Origin: Symbiodinium sp. CCMP2592
Taxonomy: Eukaryota > Sar > Dinophyceae > Suessiales > Symbiodiniaceae
Reading direction: 5' to 3'
Assembly: GCA_905221615.1 (NCBI GenBank)
Contig: CAJNDT010000135.1
Location: 235,037 to 299,036, forward strand
Length of the DNA: 64,000 bases
Positions within the stretch are counted from its first letter, which is position 1, and each line of letters starts with the position of its first letter. The position numbers and the translations under genes were made by a program. Shown piece by piece: positions 34,716 through 43,156 of this stretch. Below the pieces are notes generated by a model. That model made no database searches. It saw only the letters and a list, made by a program, of their open reading frames with translations, and was not told where the DNA came from.

Positions 34716-35219
34716 AGATTTGTTGCTCCACAAGCACAGCAGGCCAACAGCACTCTGAGCAATGTTCTTTCTATGGCATTCTATGGGTTCGATTGTATAG
34801 CATACAGCGTCATACTGGTTACTGCGCTGCTGGGTCAAGCCAATTCAACGACTACGAGTCGAGTCTAGCAGGGTTGCATTTGCTGTGGTTGCAGCTTGTT
34901 ACAGCGTGTTGGCGCGGCTGAACCAATCGTAACTAGGCTAAGCAGCTAAACTAAACTCAACGAGTGGCTCGGCTAGACTGGCCTTCGCACTGGCTCAATG
35001 ACGACAGGCTTCGATTAACGGCTAAAGTCTCTCTGTCACTGCACGGCACTGCTGCACTCACTACACCACTACACTCACGCCACGCTGCTTCCAGGAGCTT
35101 TCCTGCAAGAACTCGATGTTTGGACTCTAATCACACCAATATGTGAAATAAGTTCATCCACTCCAATATCTTTCGAAGTGTAGATATGCCCACAATCAGA
35201 AAAATATAATTCCGAATCT
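34716..35219. other. Left flank of the retrotransposon; no gene seen
   Basis: About 500 bp without a recognisable exon. It contains GCTAAG / GACTACGAGTCGAGTC short repeats and abuts the 3' end of the DIRS element. Confidence 0.4.
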
Positions 35220-35436
35220 TTATTTTCCAACGAAACTTCCGTTAGCGCGCGTTTGGGAAACCCTAACTGCGCTGCAGAAAGGACCCTGTGCCAAGCACTC
35301 TCTTTTTTCTCCTAGCGGACATGGGGGGTCGGTTCGGGCCCGATCTTCGGGCTATGTCGAAACGATGCCACTGGCATTTCAAACCAAAACTCGACCGCTG
35401 GTCGGTGGTAAGGCGAACGACTGGTTCACCCCCCCT
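35220..35436 (-). repeat. B2 split direct repeat (3' end of the element)
   Basis: Starts TTATTTTCCAACGAAACTTC on the plus strand and runs to the C-run before CTACTAGGGG. Copy of 35836-36051 at an offset of 616 bp, with one substitution noticed (CCAAGC versus CAAAGC). Confidence 0.9.
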
Positions 35437-35669
35437 ACTAGGGGACAACCCGTACCACGGGGAGATAAAGTGAAACATGCCAGGACCTACTGGGTCACTG
35501 CAGCTACTAGGTGCTACTCTGCATTTGCACGGCCTACGGCCTATATACAAAAGCGCACTCTGTGCTGAAAACTCTCCGCGGGAGAGAACATAGGAGCGCT
35601 GCTCCTGGCAGCTCTGCTGCCAAAGCGGTGTCCCGGACCCCGCATACTATACAGGGTGTGGTGGGTGGG

Positions 35670-35835
35670 ACAAAAACTTTTTGGATCACAGATCCAACTC
35701 CAAGCCGAAAGCTGCACGGCAAAGTTTGTCTAGTGTCACTCACACACAAGTGAAAACACTGTTTTCCTTTTTCGACAAACTTTGTCTACACTTTCGGCGG
35801 AAAATAAAACCCATTCACGCACGCATGATGGATGC
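35670..35835 (-). repeat. A2 split direct repeat
   Basis: 166 bp, identical by eye to 46355-46520. Contains nested inverted arms CCGAAAG ... CTTTCGG (35705-35711, 35791-35797) around CAAAGTTTGTC ... GACAAACTTTG (35720-35730, 35774-35784), so the single strand can fold into a long hairpin. Confidence 0.92.
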
Positions 35836-36051
35836 TTATTTTCCAACGAAACTTCCGTTAGCGCGCGTTTGGGAAACCCTAACTGCGCTGCAGAAAGGAC
35901 CCTGTGCAAAGCACTCTCTTTTTTCTCCTAGCGGACATGGGGGGTCGGTTCGGGCCCGATCTTCGGGCTATGTCGAAACGATGCCACTGGCATTTCAAAC
36001 CAAAACTCGACCGCTGGTCGGTGGTAAGGCGAACGACTGGTTCACCCCCCT
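35836..36051 (-). repeat. B1 split direct repeat
   Basis: Lies between the RNase H stop codon (36084) and A2, with no base between B1 and A2. Its copy is B2 at 35220-35435. Confidence 0.92.
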
Positions 36052-36083
36052 TGAAGGCACTCGAAGCCTTACTCACCCCCCAT

Positions 36084-39000
36084 CTAGTCCGCGCCGAGTG
36101 ACAAAGCCAACGACACTGCGTTGGGCGGCAAAAATTGGCGCTCTGCGCCAAGCCGTTGTGTCTCCTCCCACCAGTCTCTGCTGGGGCCATCAGCTATGTT
36201 GCTGTCTGTGGGGACTCGAAAGAAAGCGGCCCTGCACTGCAGGGATTCTTCGAAGTCCACCGCCTGCGAGACTATCGCAGCTCCTTCCACCTTGCGTGTG
36301 AAGGCCTTGTGCAGGGAGGTACGCGCTGCGTCGTTGTCTATCCAGACGAACAGGTCGCTGCCTGCTATGTGCTTAGCCCACATTTGCAGGCTGAGCAAGT
36401 AGGGCAACAGCTCGCACTCGTAGACGAGCTGCTGCTTCTGAGCTCTGGCGGCCCACTGGGCTGTGACTTGGCTGCTGATCTGCAGCCCCCAGGTGAAGGC
36501 GATGCCTTCTCCGATGAGCACTGCCCCGAGGCCACACTTGGGCACGAGTCTTGGGGTCTCCCACTCGCAGGCCCCGTCGATGTAAAGGTGCACTTTGCGG
36601 CGTGCATGGATGGACACTGTCCTGGGCGGTCCGTGCACGACTCTCTGCAGCAGAAACGCCATGGCTTGGCATTGCTGCTCTGTTAGGGGGACTTGCTCTG
36701 GTCCATCCCCAAGAACGTCGCCTACGCAGATCACTGCCATGCGAGTGTTACGACCCCAGGCTTGCTGCTCAGCGAAAATGAGCCTGCCGCGCAGGCTCTG
36801 CGCTTCCAAAGGGGACATGCTTCCGCGGGCGAGGGCCTCGCTGAGGACCAACCCCAGCTCTGCTGCGCGGGTTGGCTTGTTGCTCACTGAGATTTCCCCG
36901 AGGTGCTGCTTGGACAAGTCCACTCGCACGCCTAGCACGTCAAAGACTTCGCTGAAGTCTGCGTTCTTCTTGGGCTCTGTGGCCACTTGCCAACCCAGCT
37001 TGTGAAAAAGGTTGGACACTGCCAACGTGACGAGCTTTGAATGCGCGCTGCGCGTAAGGACGGTGAAGTCGTCGAAGAAGCTTGTCATGACTAAGGCAAG
37101 CTTTTCGCGGCCGATGGCTTTGAGCGCTTCGCTGCAGCGGAGGAAAGCGTGCACGGCGGCAACGGCGCCGAAAGGCATGCTATGCAGGTGGGCGATTTTG
37201 ACCTTCCCACTCTGTGGGTCCAGCATGACGATGCACGCGAATTTCTTGTGTGCGGCCTGCACTGCAAGCTGCTTGTAGGCACTCTTAAGGTCCCAGGTCC
37301 TGCCTACAATGCGGTGGGCCCGCTCTGCGGGAACACCTTGGCGAAGCCACTCCAGGCACACTGCAAGAAGCTCGTCGATGCTATCGACTTGGACCTTCTC
37401 TGTGGTCCCACAGCAGCTGTTAATGAAGCTGCTTTTGAAGTTATCAATGGGGCGCACTTTGCCCTTTTGAACGACGCCGAAACGGGACGATACTATCGTC
37501 TCGTGCAGCTGCCCTGGTGAGAAGTCTTCCAGTGAGAGCCAGCCCTGCTGGCCTTCCTCCATAGTGCTTTCCCAGACCCTGTCTGAGATCCCGTCTTGCG
37601 AGGGGCGCAGAGCGCTGCGAACACCTCGCATGCTGATGCTTTGGGCGTTTTCCAGTAGTGACTTCTCGTCTAGAGAAGGTGGCAAAATCTGCACTGGCCA
37701 CAACCCACTGGGTTGTATCCAGCCAAGCAGGGGAAAGCCTTCTCGCACCTGCTGGGCCAAAGTCTTGTCCGGAAAGTCGATTTCGTTCAGAAGCTTTGCT
37801 AAAGCTACTGTCTGCTTGGGCTTGGTGACGCTGTTCACCTGAGCATCAATCGACGAACGTACCTCGGTCTCGCGGACTTGGCACTCTGTGCAAGTTCGAG
37901 AGATATGCATGGATGCCACCGTGCGGCGCTTGGCCAGCAGGACAGTGTCCTCGTGTACCTCGGCGGCAATGGCACGCTTCAGGGATAGAGGCACTGCCTC
38001 GATGTCCCTGGCTGGGTGATCGATCAGGTGCGCTCTGCGCACCCAGTGTAGAGGCTGAAGCGGGATGGCGATGATGGCTTTCTGGGAGGCTTCAATCCAC
38101 TGGATGAGCCTTGAGCCTTTTGGGAAGCAAGTCCACGACTGTGGAAGCTTCTGCGGAGTCTTCCAGCCTCGAAAGCACCGCCCTGCGGGGCCTTGGAGAG
38201 TGACTTTGTCACTGAAGTCTGGCTCGTAGCGTAGACGACGCAGTCGCTTGCGACTGAGAGGCGCTGCCCGGAGTGCTGCTGCGCATTGGTCGGCCGCGAG
38301 GGAAACCCAGACGGAACTCAACTGAGTGGTGTAGGCGCTTTCTAGGGATGTGGACCACACTGTGGAACCATCCACTGAGGCTCTGCCCCACGGCAGGTGT
38401 TTGTGGCCTCCGTCGCAGTCTCTGCTCAGACCTGCGAACCAATCCAAGTTGGAGAGGATTGCGGTACGTTTGCGGCGCATGCTGCCGAACATGCACGAGT
38501 CAAACTCTACTCTGTGAGCTGACTGCAAGGCCTCTCTGAGGCAAGGCATCCTCCACAGGAGGCTACGAGCTGGATTTTCTATGGACCAGCAAACGCCGCG
38601 CTGAGACAGGGAGTGGCAACACTGTGCCATAAAAGCGACTAGGCTGTTCGCGCTGCGAACTCGCGCGGCGTCGGCTCCTTTGAGGCCTTTAAGGCCCGCT
38701 GGGCGCGCTTCGCTGCGCAAGGGGCCTGGAGCTCCCGGCCTGGGAATCTCTCTAGCTCTGCTAAAGGTGCCGCACGGGGGGGCCCAGTGGACCCATCTCA
38801 AATCTTGGTGTGAGAGCACTGCTCTCAGCAAGTTGCGGCCCAACTGGGTGCAAAGGTCGAGCTGAAGGACCTTGAGGCCTCTGGCCTTGGTCCTGTGATC
38901 CACGGCGATATTCGAGAAACCTTTCTCGATGGCTGCCTTACTAAGGCGACCGAGGCCGCAGAAAACTTCCACAAAAAGCGGAGGCCGAGGGGTCGCTTGC

Positions 39001-39305
39001 GAAGCCGGCTCGGGAAGAGTAACGCTCCGAGCGTTGTCTGCCAACACGCTGTGCTGTTCGGACAAGAGGAGCACTGGGGGCTCGGCGTTAAGCGCGGGCG
39101 CGGCGTCGTGAGACGGCGCAGCGGTGGCACGTCCTGGCTTACTTGTTGCAGGCGAGTGCAGAGGCGGTGCCGAGGCCAAAGGGTCAGGGCTCTGCCCTGA
39201 AGGAAAAGCAATGGCGGAAGAACCCAGCGCTGCTGGGATAAGAGCTGCAGGCCCTGTCTCTGAGGGCTGTTGCGGCTCTGCCGCGCTTGGTGCAAGGGTG
39301 CCTAG
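36084..39305 (-). CDS. Pol-like polyprotein: C5-methyltransferase-like domain, reverse transcriptase, RNase H
   Basis: The frame is open from 39305 to a stop at 36084, directly after the Gag-like stop codon and in the same phase. The first ATG lies far inside (VAFMAQCC), beyond the first methyltransferase motifs. An N-terminal SAM-methyltransferase-like domain (about 38,980-38,250) shows motif I FVEVFCGLGRLSKA, motif IV WAPPCGTFSRARE with the candidate catalytic Cys, motif VI WSIENPARSL and a motif-VIII-like GSMRRKRTAIL. The RT follows (about 37,500-36,900): VRPIDNFKSS, DLKSAYKQLAV (motif A Asp), MPFGAVAAVHAFLR (motif B), SFFDDFTVL (motif C). RNase H is C-terminal (about 36,540-36,180), with LYIDGACEWE, YECELLPYLLS and VWIDNDAART. 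It would copy the element's RNA. The methyltransferase may act on element or host DNA; that is inference. Confidence 0.88.
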   Translation of the reverse strand, partial: LGTLAPSAAEPQQPSETGPAALIPAALGSSAIAFPSGQSPDPLASAPPLHSPATSKPGRATAAPSHDAAPALNAEPPVLLLSEQHSVLADNARSVTLPEPASQATPRPPLFVEVFCGLGRLSKAAIEKGFSNIAVDHRTKARGLKVLQLDLCTQLGRNLLRAVLSHQDLRWVHWAPPCGTFSRAREIPRPGAPGPLRSEARPAGLKGLKGADAARVRSANSLVAFMAQCCHSLSQRGVCWSIENPARSLLWRMPCLREALQSAHRVEFDSCMFGSMRRKRTAILSNLDWFAGLSRDCDGGHKHLPWGRASVDGSTVWSTSLESAYTTQLSSVWVSLAADQCAAALRAAPLSRKRLRRLRYEPDFSDKVTLQGPAGRCFRGWKTPQKLPQSWTCFPKGSRLIQWIEASQKAIIAIPLQPLHWVRRAHLIDHPARDIEAVPLSLKRAIAAEVHEDTVLLAKRRTVASMHISRTCTECQVRETEVRSSIDAQVNSVTKPKQTVALAKLLNEIDFPDKTLAQQVREGFPLLGWIQPSGLWPVQILPPSLDEKSLLENAQSISMRGVRSALRPSQDGISDRVWESTMEEGQQGWLSLEDFSPGQLHETIVSSRFGVVQKGKVRPIDNFKSSFINSCCGTTEKVQVDSIDELLAVCLEWLRQGVPAERAHRIVGRTWDLKSAYKQLAVQAAHKKFACIVMLDPQSGKVKIAHLHSMPFGAVAAVHAFLRCSEALKAIGREKLALVMTSFFDDFTVLTRSAHSKLVTLAVSNLFHKLGWQVATEPKKNADFSEVFDVLGVRVDLSKQHLGEISVSNKPTRAAELGLVLSEALARGSMSPLEAQSLRGRLIFAEQQAWGRNTRMAVICVGDVLGDGPEQVPLTEQQCQAMAFLLQRVVHGPPRTVSIHARRKVHLYIDGACEWETPRLVPKCGLGAVLIGEGIAFTWGLQISSQVTAQWAARAQKQQLVYECELLPYLLSLQMWAKHIAGSDLFVWIDNDAARTSLHKAFTRKVEGAAIVSQAVDFEESLQCRAAFFRVPTDSNIADGPSRDWWEETQRLGAERQFLPPNAVSLALSLGAD

Positions 39306-39310
39306 TCAGG
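39301..39310 (-). promoter_or_regulatory. Candidate UGA stop-codon readthrough site (UGA CUAG)
   Basis: The Gag-like frame ends GCC GCC TGA CTA GGC and the same frame is then open for 1,073 codons through the methyltransferase, RT and RNase H. UGA followed by CUA is an established leaky context in animal viral and cellular mRNAs. Two short stem-loops lie downstream, GC-rich CCCAGC/GCTGGG at 39223-39237 and TCAGGGC/GCCCTGA at 39184-39200. Confidence 0.6.
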
Positions 39311-40562
39311 CGGCCCCTGCATTCTTTGGGCAATCTGCGGCTCCGTGGTCGGTGCTGCCGCAGCTCATGCACTGGTGCAACCCCCTGTCGCACTGCTTGG
39401 GGGAGCCGGAGGTCTCGAGGTCGCACCCGCACTGCAGGTTGAAGCCGTAGCAGAGGCGCTTGCCAGACTTTGAAACACTGTTCAAGTGGCGAAGCTCTTT
39501 AGGCATGCTCGGCGGCCTGGCGCGGTCTGCGCTCTCATGGCGCTTGCCCTTGCCCTTTCCGCGGCCTTTCTTGCCGCCTTTCTTACCTTTGCCGGTCGTG
39601 CTACGACTGCGGTCTTCTTCGTTGCGCGCCGAGCTGCGGCCTTTGCCCTTGCGACCCCTGTCCGCCACTGGCGAGGGGAGCAGGTGAAGCGTAACAATTG
39701 GATCGGACCACATGTTCTCTACTAGAGAATCTAGTGGCCTCTTACCATCCTTGTCCGGCTTGCACCCTTTGCGACACTCTCGCGCGAGCAGCGTCCACAG
39801 TTCTTTGTCGGCCCGTACTACGTGCCAGCTGTTGCCGCGTTCCATCCCCGGCGGCGCTGGCCGGTTCAGGACGGAGAAAAACTGTCTCACGAGTCTCTCG
39901 TGAATTGTGAAATCCAACACGCCGACTCTGTCGAGCGCGAGACCTCGGCGCGTCAGCGCCTGCGTGAGCTTTAGCTCATTGCCGATCTCCACGTGCACGC
40001 TGTGCTCCTTTTTCTTTACCGTGATCTCCCCAGACTCTAGGGAGAGGAAGTCCTTGTCACGCCTCACTGAGGCGATCTCTGCATCCCGGCTGACGCACTG
40101 CGACGGCGGGATGTAACGGACGATGCCGTCCTGCAGCATGAGCGCGGCCTTGTCCACGAGGCTGTTCGCGGGGTCGTAGTCACCTTCGATGACGACGCCC
40201 TTGAGGCGCGCAACTTGCGCGGCTCGGCGCTCCTCGCGCTCGTGCAGGGGCAGGCTCTTTGGGGTGACGCTGTCACCCTCGACCCTCATCTTCAGATCCT
40301 GGATACTGAAGGTGAGGCTTTCGAAGGCCAGGCGCCGCGCTGCGGCCTTGGTGCCTAAGGTCGGCTCTGCCGCCCCGAAGACCTTCTTGATGAGTTCTTC
40401 AAACTTCGCATCGCTGATGCGATCGGGTTGGTCGGCGACGCTGTAAGCGAGCGTGCCGAAGGTGCGGATGTCTGCCGCAAGGAGCTTCGCCGACTCGGCG
40501 GCTCCTAGGAGCTGTCCAGCTCTGCTGGAGAATTCCGCGACGCTGTCGACGAGGTTTGCCAT
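39306..40562 (-). CDS. Gag-like protein with CCHC zinc knuckle
   Basis: The ATG at 40562 (MANLVDSVAEF) gives 418 residues, ending UGA at 39306. The C-terminus holds the zinc knuckle CMSCGSTDHGAADC (CX2CX4HX4C), preceded by a basic Lys/Gly/Arg-rich tract (KGKKGGKKGRGKGKGKR). Both are typical of nucleic-acid-binding Gag proteins. The N-terminal two thirds is acidic/helical with no named domain. Immediately upstream is a pyrimidine tract ending TTGCCCTGCAG|GACAATGG, which looks like a splice or trans-splice acceptor 5 bases before the ATG. Confidence 0.8.
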   Translation of the reverse strand: MANLVDSVAEFSSRAGQLLGAAESAKLLAADIRTFGTLAYSVADQPDRISDAKFEELIKKVFGAAEPTLGTKAAARRLAFESLTFSIQDLKMRVEGDSVTPKSLPLHEREERRAAQVARLKGVVIEGDYDPANSLVDKAALMLQDGIVRYIPPSQCVSRDAEIASVRRDKDFLSLESGEITVKKKEHSVHVEIGNELKLTQALTRRGLALDRVGVLDFTIHERLVRQFFSVLNRPAPPGMERGNSWHVVRADKELWTLLARECRKGCKPDKDGKRPLDSLVENMWSDPIVTLHLLPSPVADRGRKGKGRSSARNEEDRSRSTTGKGKKGGKKGRGKGKGKRHESADRARPPSMPKELRHLNSVSKSGKRLCYGFNLQCGCDLETSGSPKQCDRGLHQCMSCGSTDHGAADCPKNAGAA

Positions 40563-40665
40563 TGTCCTGCAGGGCAAGAGAAGAAAACAGAGAGAGAGAG
40601 ACACACACACTGTGCAGACTGCGGGACCCTACTAGGACAGACAGGCGCAAGAACTCGCTCTCTTT

Positions 40666-42531
40666 TCACTCTGCATCGAAAGACTTGCTGCTCCAGCACG
40701 TCTTGCAGTGAGGCCGGCCCGGGGCCAGGTCGCGAACTTCGCAACTCTTATACTTTTCATTCAAACAGCGACCACAGAGAAGCCTCTTGGCATTCTCGCC
40801 GCGACTCGCGTGGAGCTTGCCACTGGCAAGATGACACCACGAAACGGCCCAGTCCGGGAGAGTGCACTGCACCTCCCTCCTGAGGCGAGGGTGCTCCTCT
40901 ACCTCGGGCTCGGCGACGAACTCGTCTTCTCTGTCAGTGTCACTGGCACTGTCCTCTGTGTCGCTGAGCTCCTGCTGCTGCGAAACCTTCAGGGCTTCCA
41001 CCCCCACTGGGGGTGCCGAGCCAGAGGAGGTTTTCCGGTGAGAAACCTTGCTAAGGTTCTCTCGCCTCAGGTTGAGCTGGCTGCTTGGCAGCGCGAATTG
41101 TTTCCCGAGCGGCTGGTCGGGAAGGAAGTCGCCATCTCTGATGGCAATGAGAACTTCCTCCAGAGCCCGCGCTGCGGGGATGAGCACGTTACGGCTGTAC
41201 GTCTCAGTGCTCCGAGCACTGTCGTGCACATGGTGGGCGAGGAGCCTGCGCAGATCCAGGTTGACGCCAGCTTGCGAGGCCCACGTGAGGCAGGTCGCTT
41301 TGAGACTGTGACTGCTAAGGCGCTCTGCGTCTTCGCAGCCGGCGTTGGACAGCGCGCTGCGCAGCCAGGAGGTAATCTCTTGAGAGTTCATCGGGCGATC
41401 CGCTAGATCACCATCCGATGTGAAAGCAGGGATCACTGACCCGAGCGGGATGTCTCCACTGGAGATGAGGCCCAACTTTTCTCGATTTGCGAGCCACTGA
41501 CTCACCCAAGACTCTTCGAAGAAAACTACCGGGGCTACTAGCGGGAGCAGCAGGCGGCTTCTAGCCCCTACGGCTGTTTTCGCCTTGTGAACATTCGCCT
41601 GCATCCACACTGTGGCGCAGGGGTCCTCTGGGAGCTCAACCGAAAAGGAGGCAACTCGGGCCGCGTCACTGGCACGGGCGCATGCGAAGAGCATGAACAA
41701 CAAGCCCCCAGACACGACACTGTCGTACACAGAGCCAGACAGCGCGATGCGCTCAAGAGTAGCCACCTCCGAGGCCTTAAGGGCGGGGGCCCGTTTGGGC
41801 GGAGGCGCGCTGGCTTCCGTGCTCTTACAAAGGCCCACGATACGGGAGCTGGTCACCTCCGACTCGAAGGAAAGACCGAAAACTCCCGAGCACCAGTTCA
41901 GACTCTGAATCAGGCTAGAGGGGCTGCTAGCCCCTTTCCCATTCCTCATCATCCACTGGATGTATCGCCAGGTGGCGCGCTCTGATACTGGGAAGGGCAC
42001 CACCACTGGGTCTTGGCAGTTTGCCCACTGGACAAAATTGCTGAGGGAGTTGAGACGACGAACCACTGTGTTGGTGGCTTTGTAGCTGAGCGCTGCTTCT
42101 ATGCTGAAGTCGAGCTCGTCCAGGTCGACGCAACCGGCTTCGTCAGCACACTGTGAGACGATCTCGAAGGCCTCTGGCCAGGCTTTTACCAAAGCCGTCA
42201 GTTTGAAAACCGCGCTTTCGCGGCGGTCGCCTTCGTACGCTGTACGACGGCAGCACACCTTAAGTGCGAAGGCTGTGTCTTCCGCTACTAGCGGCTGGGT
42301 GCTAGCGGAAGCTTTCCGCTTAAGCATCAGGCTTGACTCGTGCAGCACTGGCACGGGGCCCACGGAGGCGGGGCGAGTCACTGACAGCTCCCAGGGCCAG
42401 CTTGCATTGCGCGCAAACCATGAAGCTGATTCCCACGGCTGACGAGCACCGGCTCGGCGTGGTATAGACGACCAAAGGTTACTAACCTGGTCGTTGAAAT
42501 CGCCCTCTGGGGCGCTGCCCCTGGGCAGCAT
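40666..42531 (-). CDS. Tyrosine recombinase
   Basis: The ATG at 42531 (MLPRGSAPEGDFND) gives 621 residues. A SAM-like core-binding region (SNFVQWANCQDP, WRYIQWMMRNGKG) precedes the catalytic domain. Catalytic-box candidates are Arg in LFACARASDAARVAS, Lys in HKAKTAVGARSR, HxxK in SSHSLKATCLTWAS (where most recombinases have HxxR), His in RRLLAHHVHD and the nucleophile Tyr in STETYSRN. A C-terminal extension has CGRCLNEK and HCKTCW zinc-ribbon-like pairs. It would insert the circular cDNA of the element. It is placed 5' of Gag and RT, an unusual order. Confidence 0.85.
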   Translation of the reverse strand: MLPRGSAPEGDFNDQVSNLWSSIPRRAGARQPWESASWFARNASWPWELSVTRPASVGPVPVLHESSLMLKRKASASTQPLVAEDTAFALKVCCRRTAYEGDRRESAVFKLTALVKAWPEAFEIVSQCADEAGCVDLDELDFSIEAALSYKATNTVVRRLNSLSNFVQWANCQDPVVVPFPVSERATWRYIQWMMRNGKGASSPSSLIQSLNWCSGVFGLSFESEVTSSRIVGLCKSTEASAPPPKRAPALKASEVATLERIALSGSVYDSVVSGGLLFMLFACARASDAARVASFSVELPEDPCATVWMQANVHKAKTAVGARSRLLLPLVAPVVFFEESWVSQWLANREKLGLISSGDIPLGSVIPAFTSDGDLADRPMNSQEITSWLRSALSNAGCEDAERLSSHSLKATCLTWASQAGVNLDLRRLLAHHVHDSARSTETYSRNVLIPAARALEEVLIAIRDGDFLPDQPLGKQFALPSSQLNLRRENLSKVSHRKTSSGSAPPVGVEALKVSQQQELSDTEDSASDTDREDEFVAEPEVEEHPRLRREVQCTLPDWAVSWCHLASGKLHASRGENAKRLLCGRCLNEKYKSCEVRDLAPGRPHCKTCWSSKSFDAE

Positions 42532-43156
42532 CCTTGACACAAGGAAGGGGAGCACTGCTCAAGCCAGCGGCTGTTGTCCAGGCGGCTCTCAAGAAAAGGC
42601 TACCAGCACACGAACACAAGTGCACTCACTCTGGAAAGCTCGATTCAAGCGACGCGCTGCGACCCGCACCCTCCCATTCAGTCCTGAGGGAGGAGAGGAG
42701 GAAAAAAGAGAGCTGGGAAGAGTGAGGCTTAAAAGGCTGCGGTAAAAACGCATTTAAGAGCGCAGACTCAGAAGGTGACACTGCACTTAGAGTTACCTCA
42801 AAGGACCTACCAGGTCTCGGGGCACTGCGCACAAACCTACTAGGCAAGAAGAGCCTACTAGGCAAAAGAAGCTTCAGTCCTACAAGGTCTGTGTGCACAC
42901 GCAACCTGCGGTGTTCTTTTTACCAACCTCGCGATGCGAGTCTCTGGGCGGAGCCCGGTTGTCGAGGTGCGCTGCACCTGCCTTCTGCGATCCGCAGACA
43001 GGCCGGTGAGCAGCGAAGGCTCTTGTGGCCGGACTGTGCCGGCACTGCTGTGCTCTGCACCTGTGTGAGAAAGGGCGCAGACGGAAGGGCCACTGGCCCG
43101 TCAAAAAATTTATCCGAACACTGTTCGGAATGCGCTGGATTACGCCGCTGGCGTAT

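Noticed and set aside
36121..39295. Plus-strand ORFs of 80-183 codons opposite the RT/RNase H frame
   Set aside because: Shadow frames of the strongly supported minus-strand pol gene.
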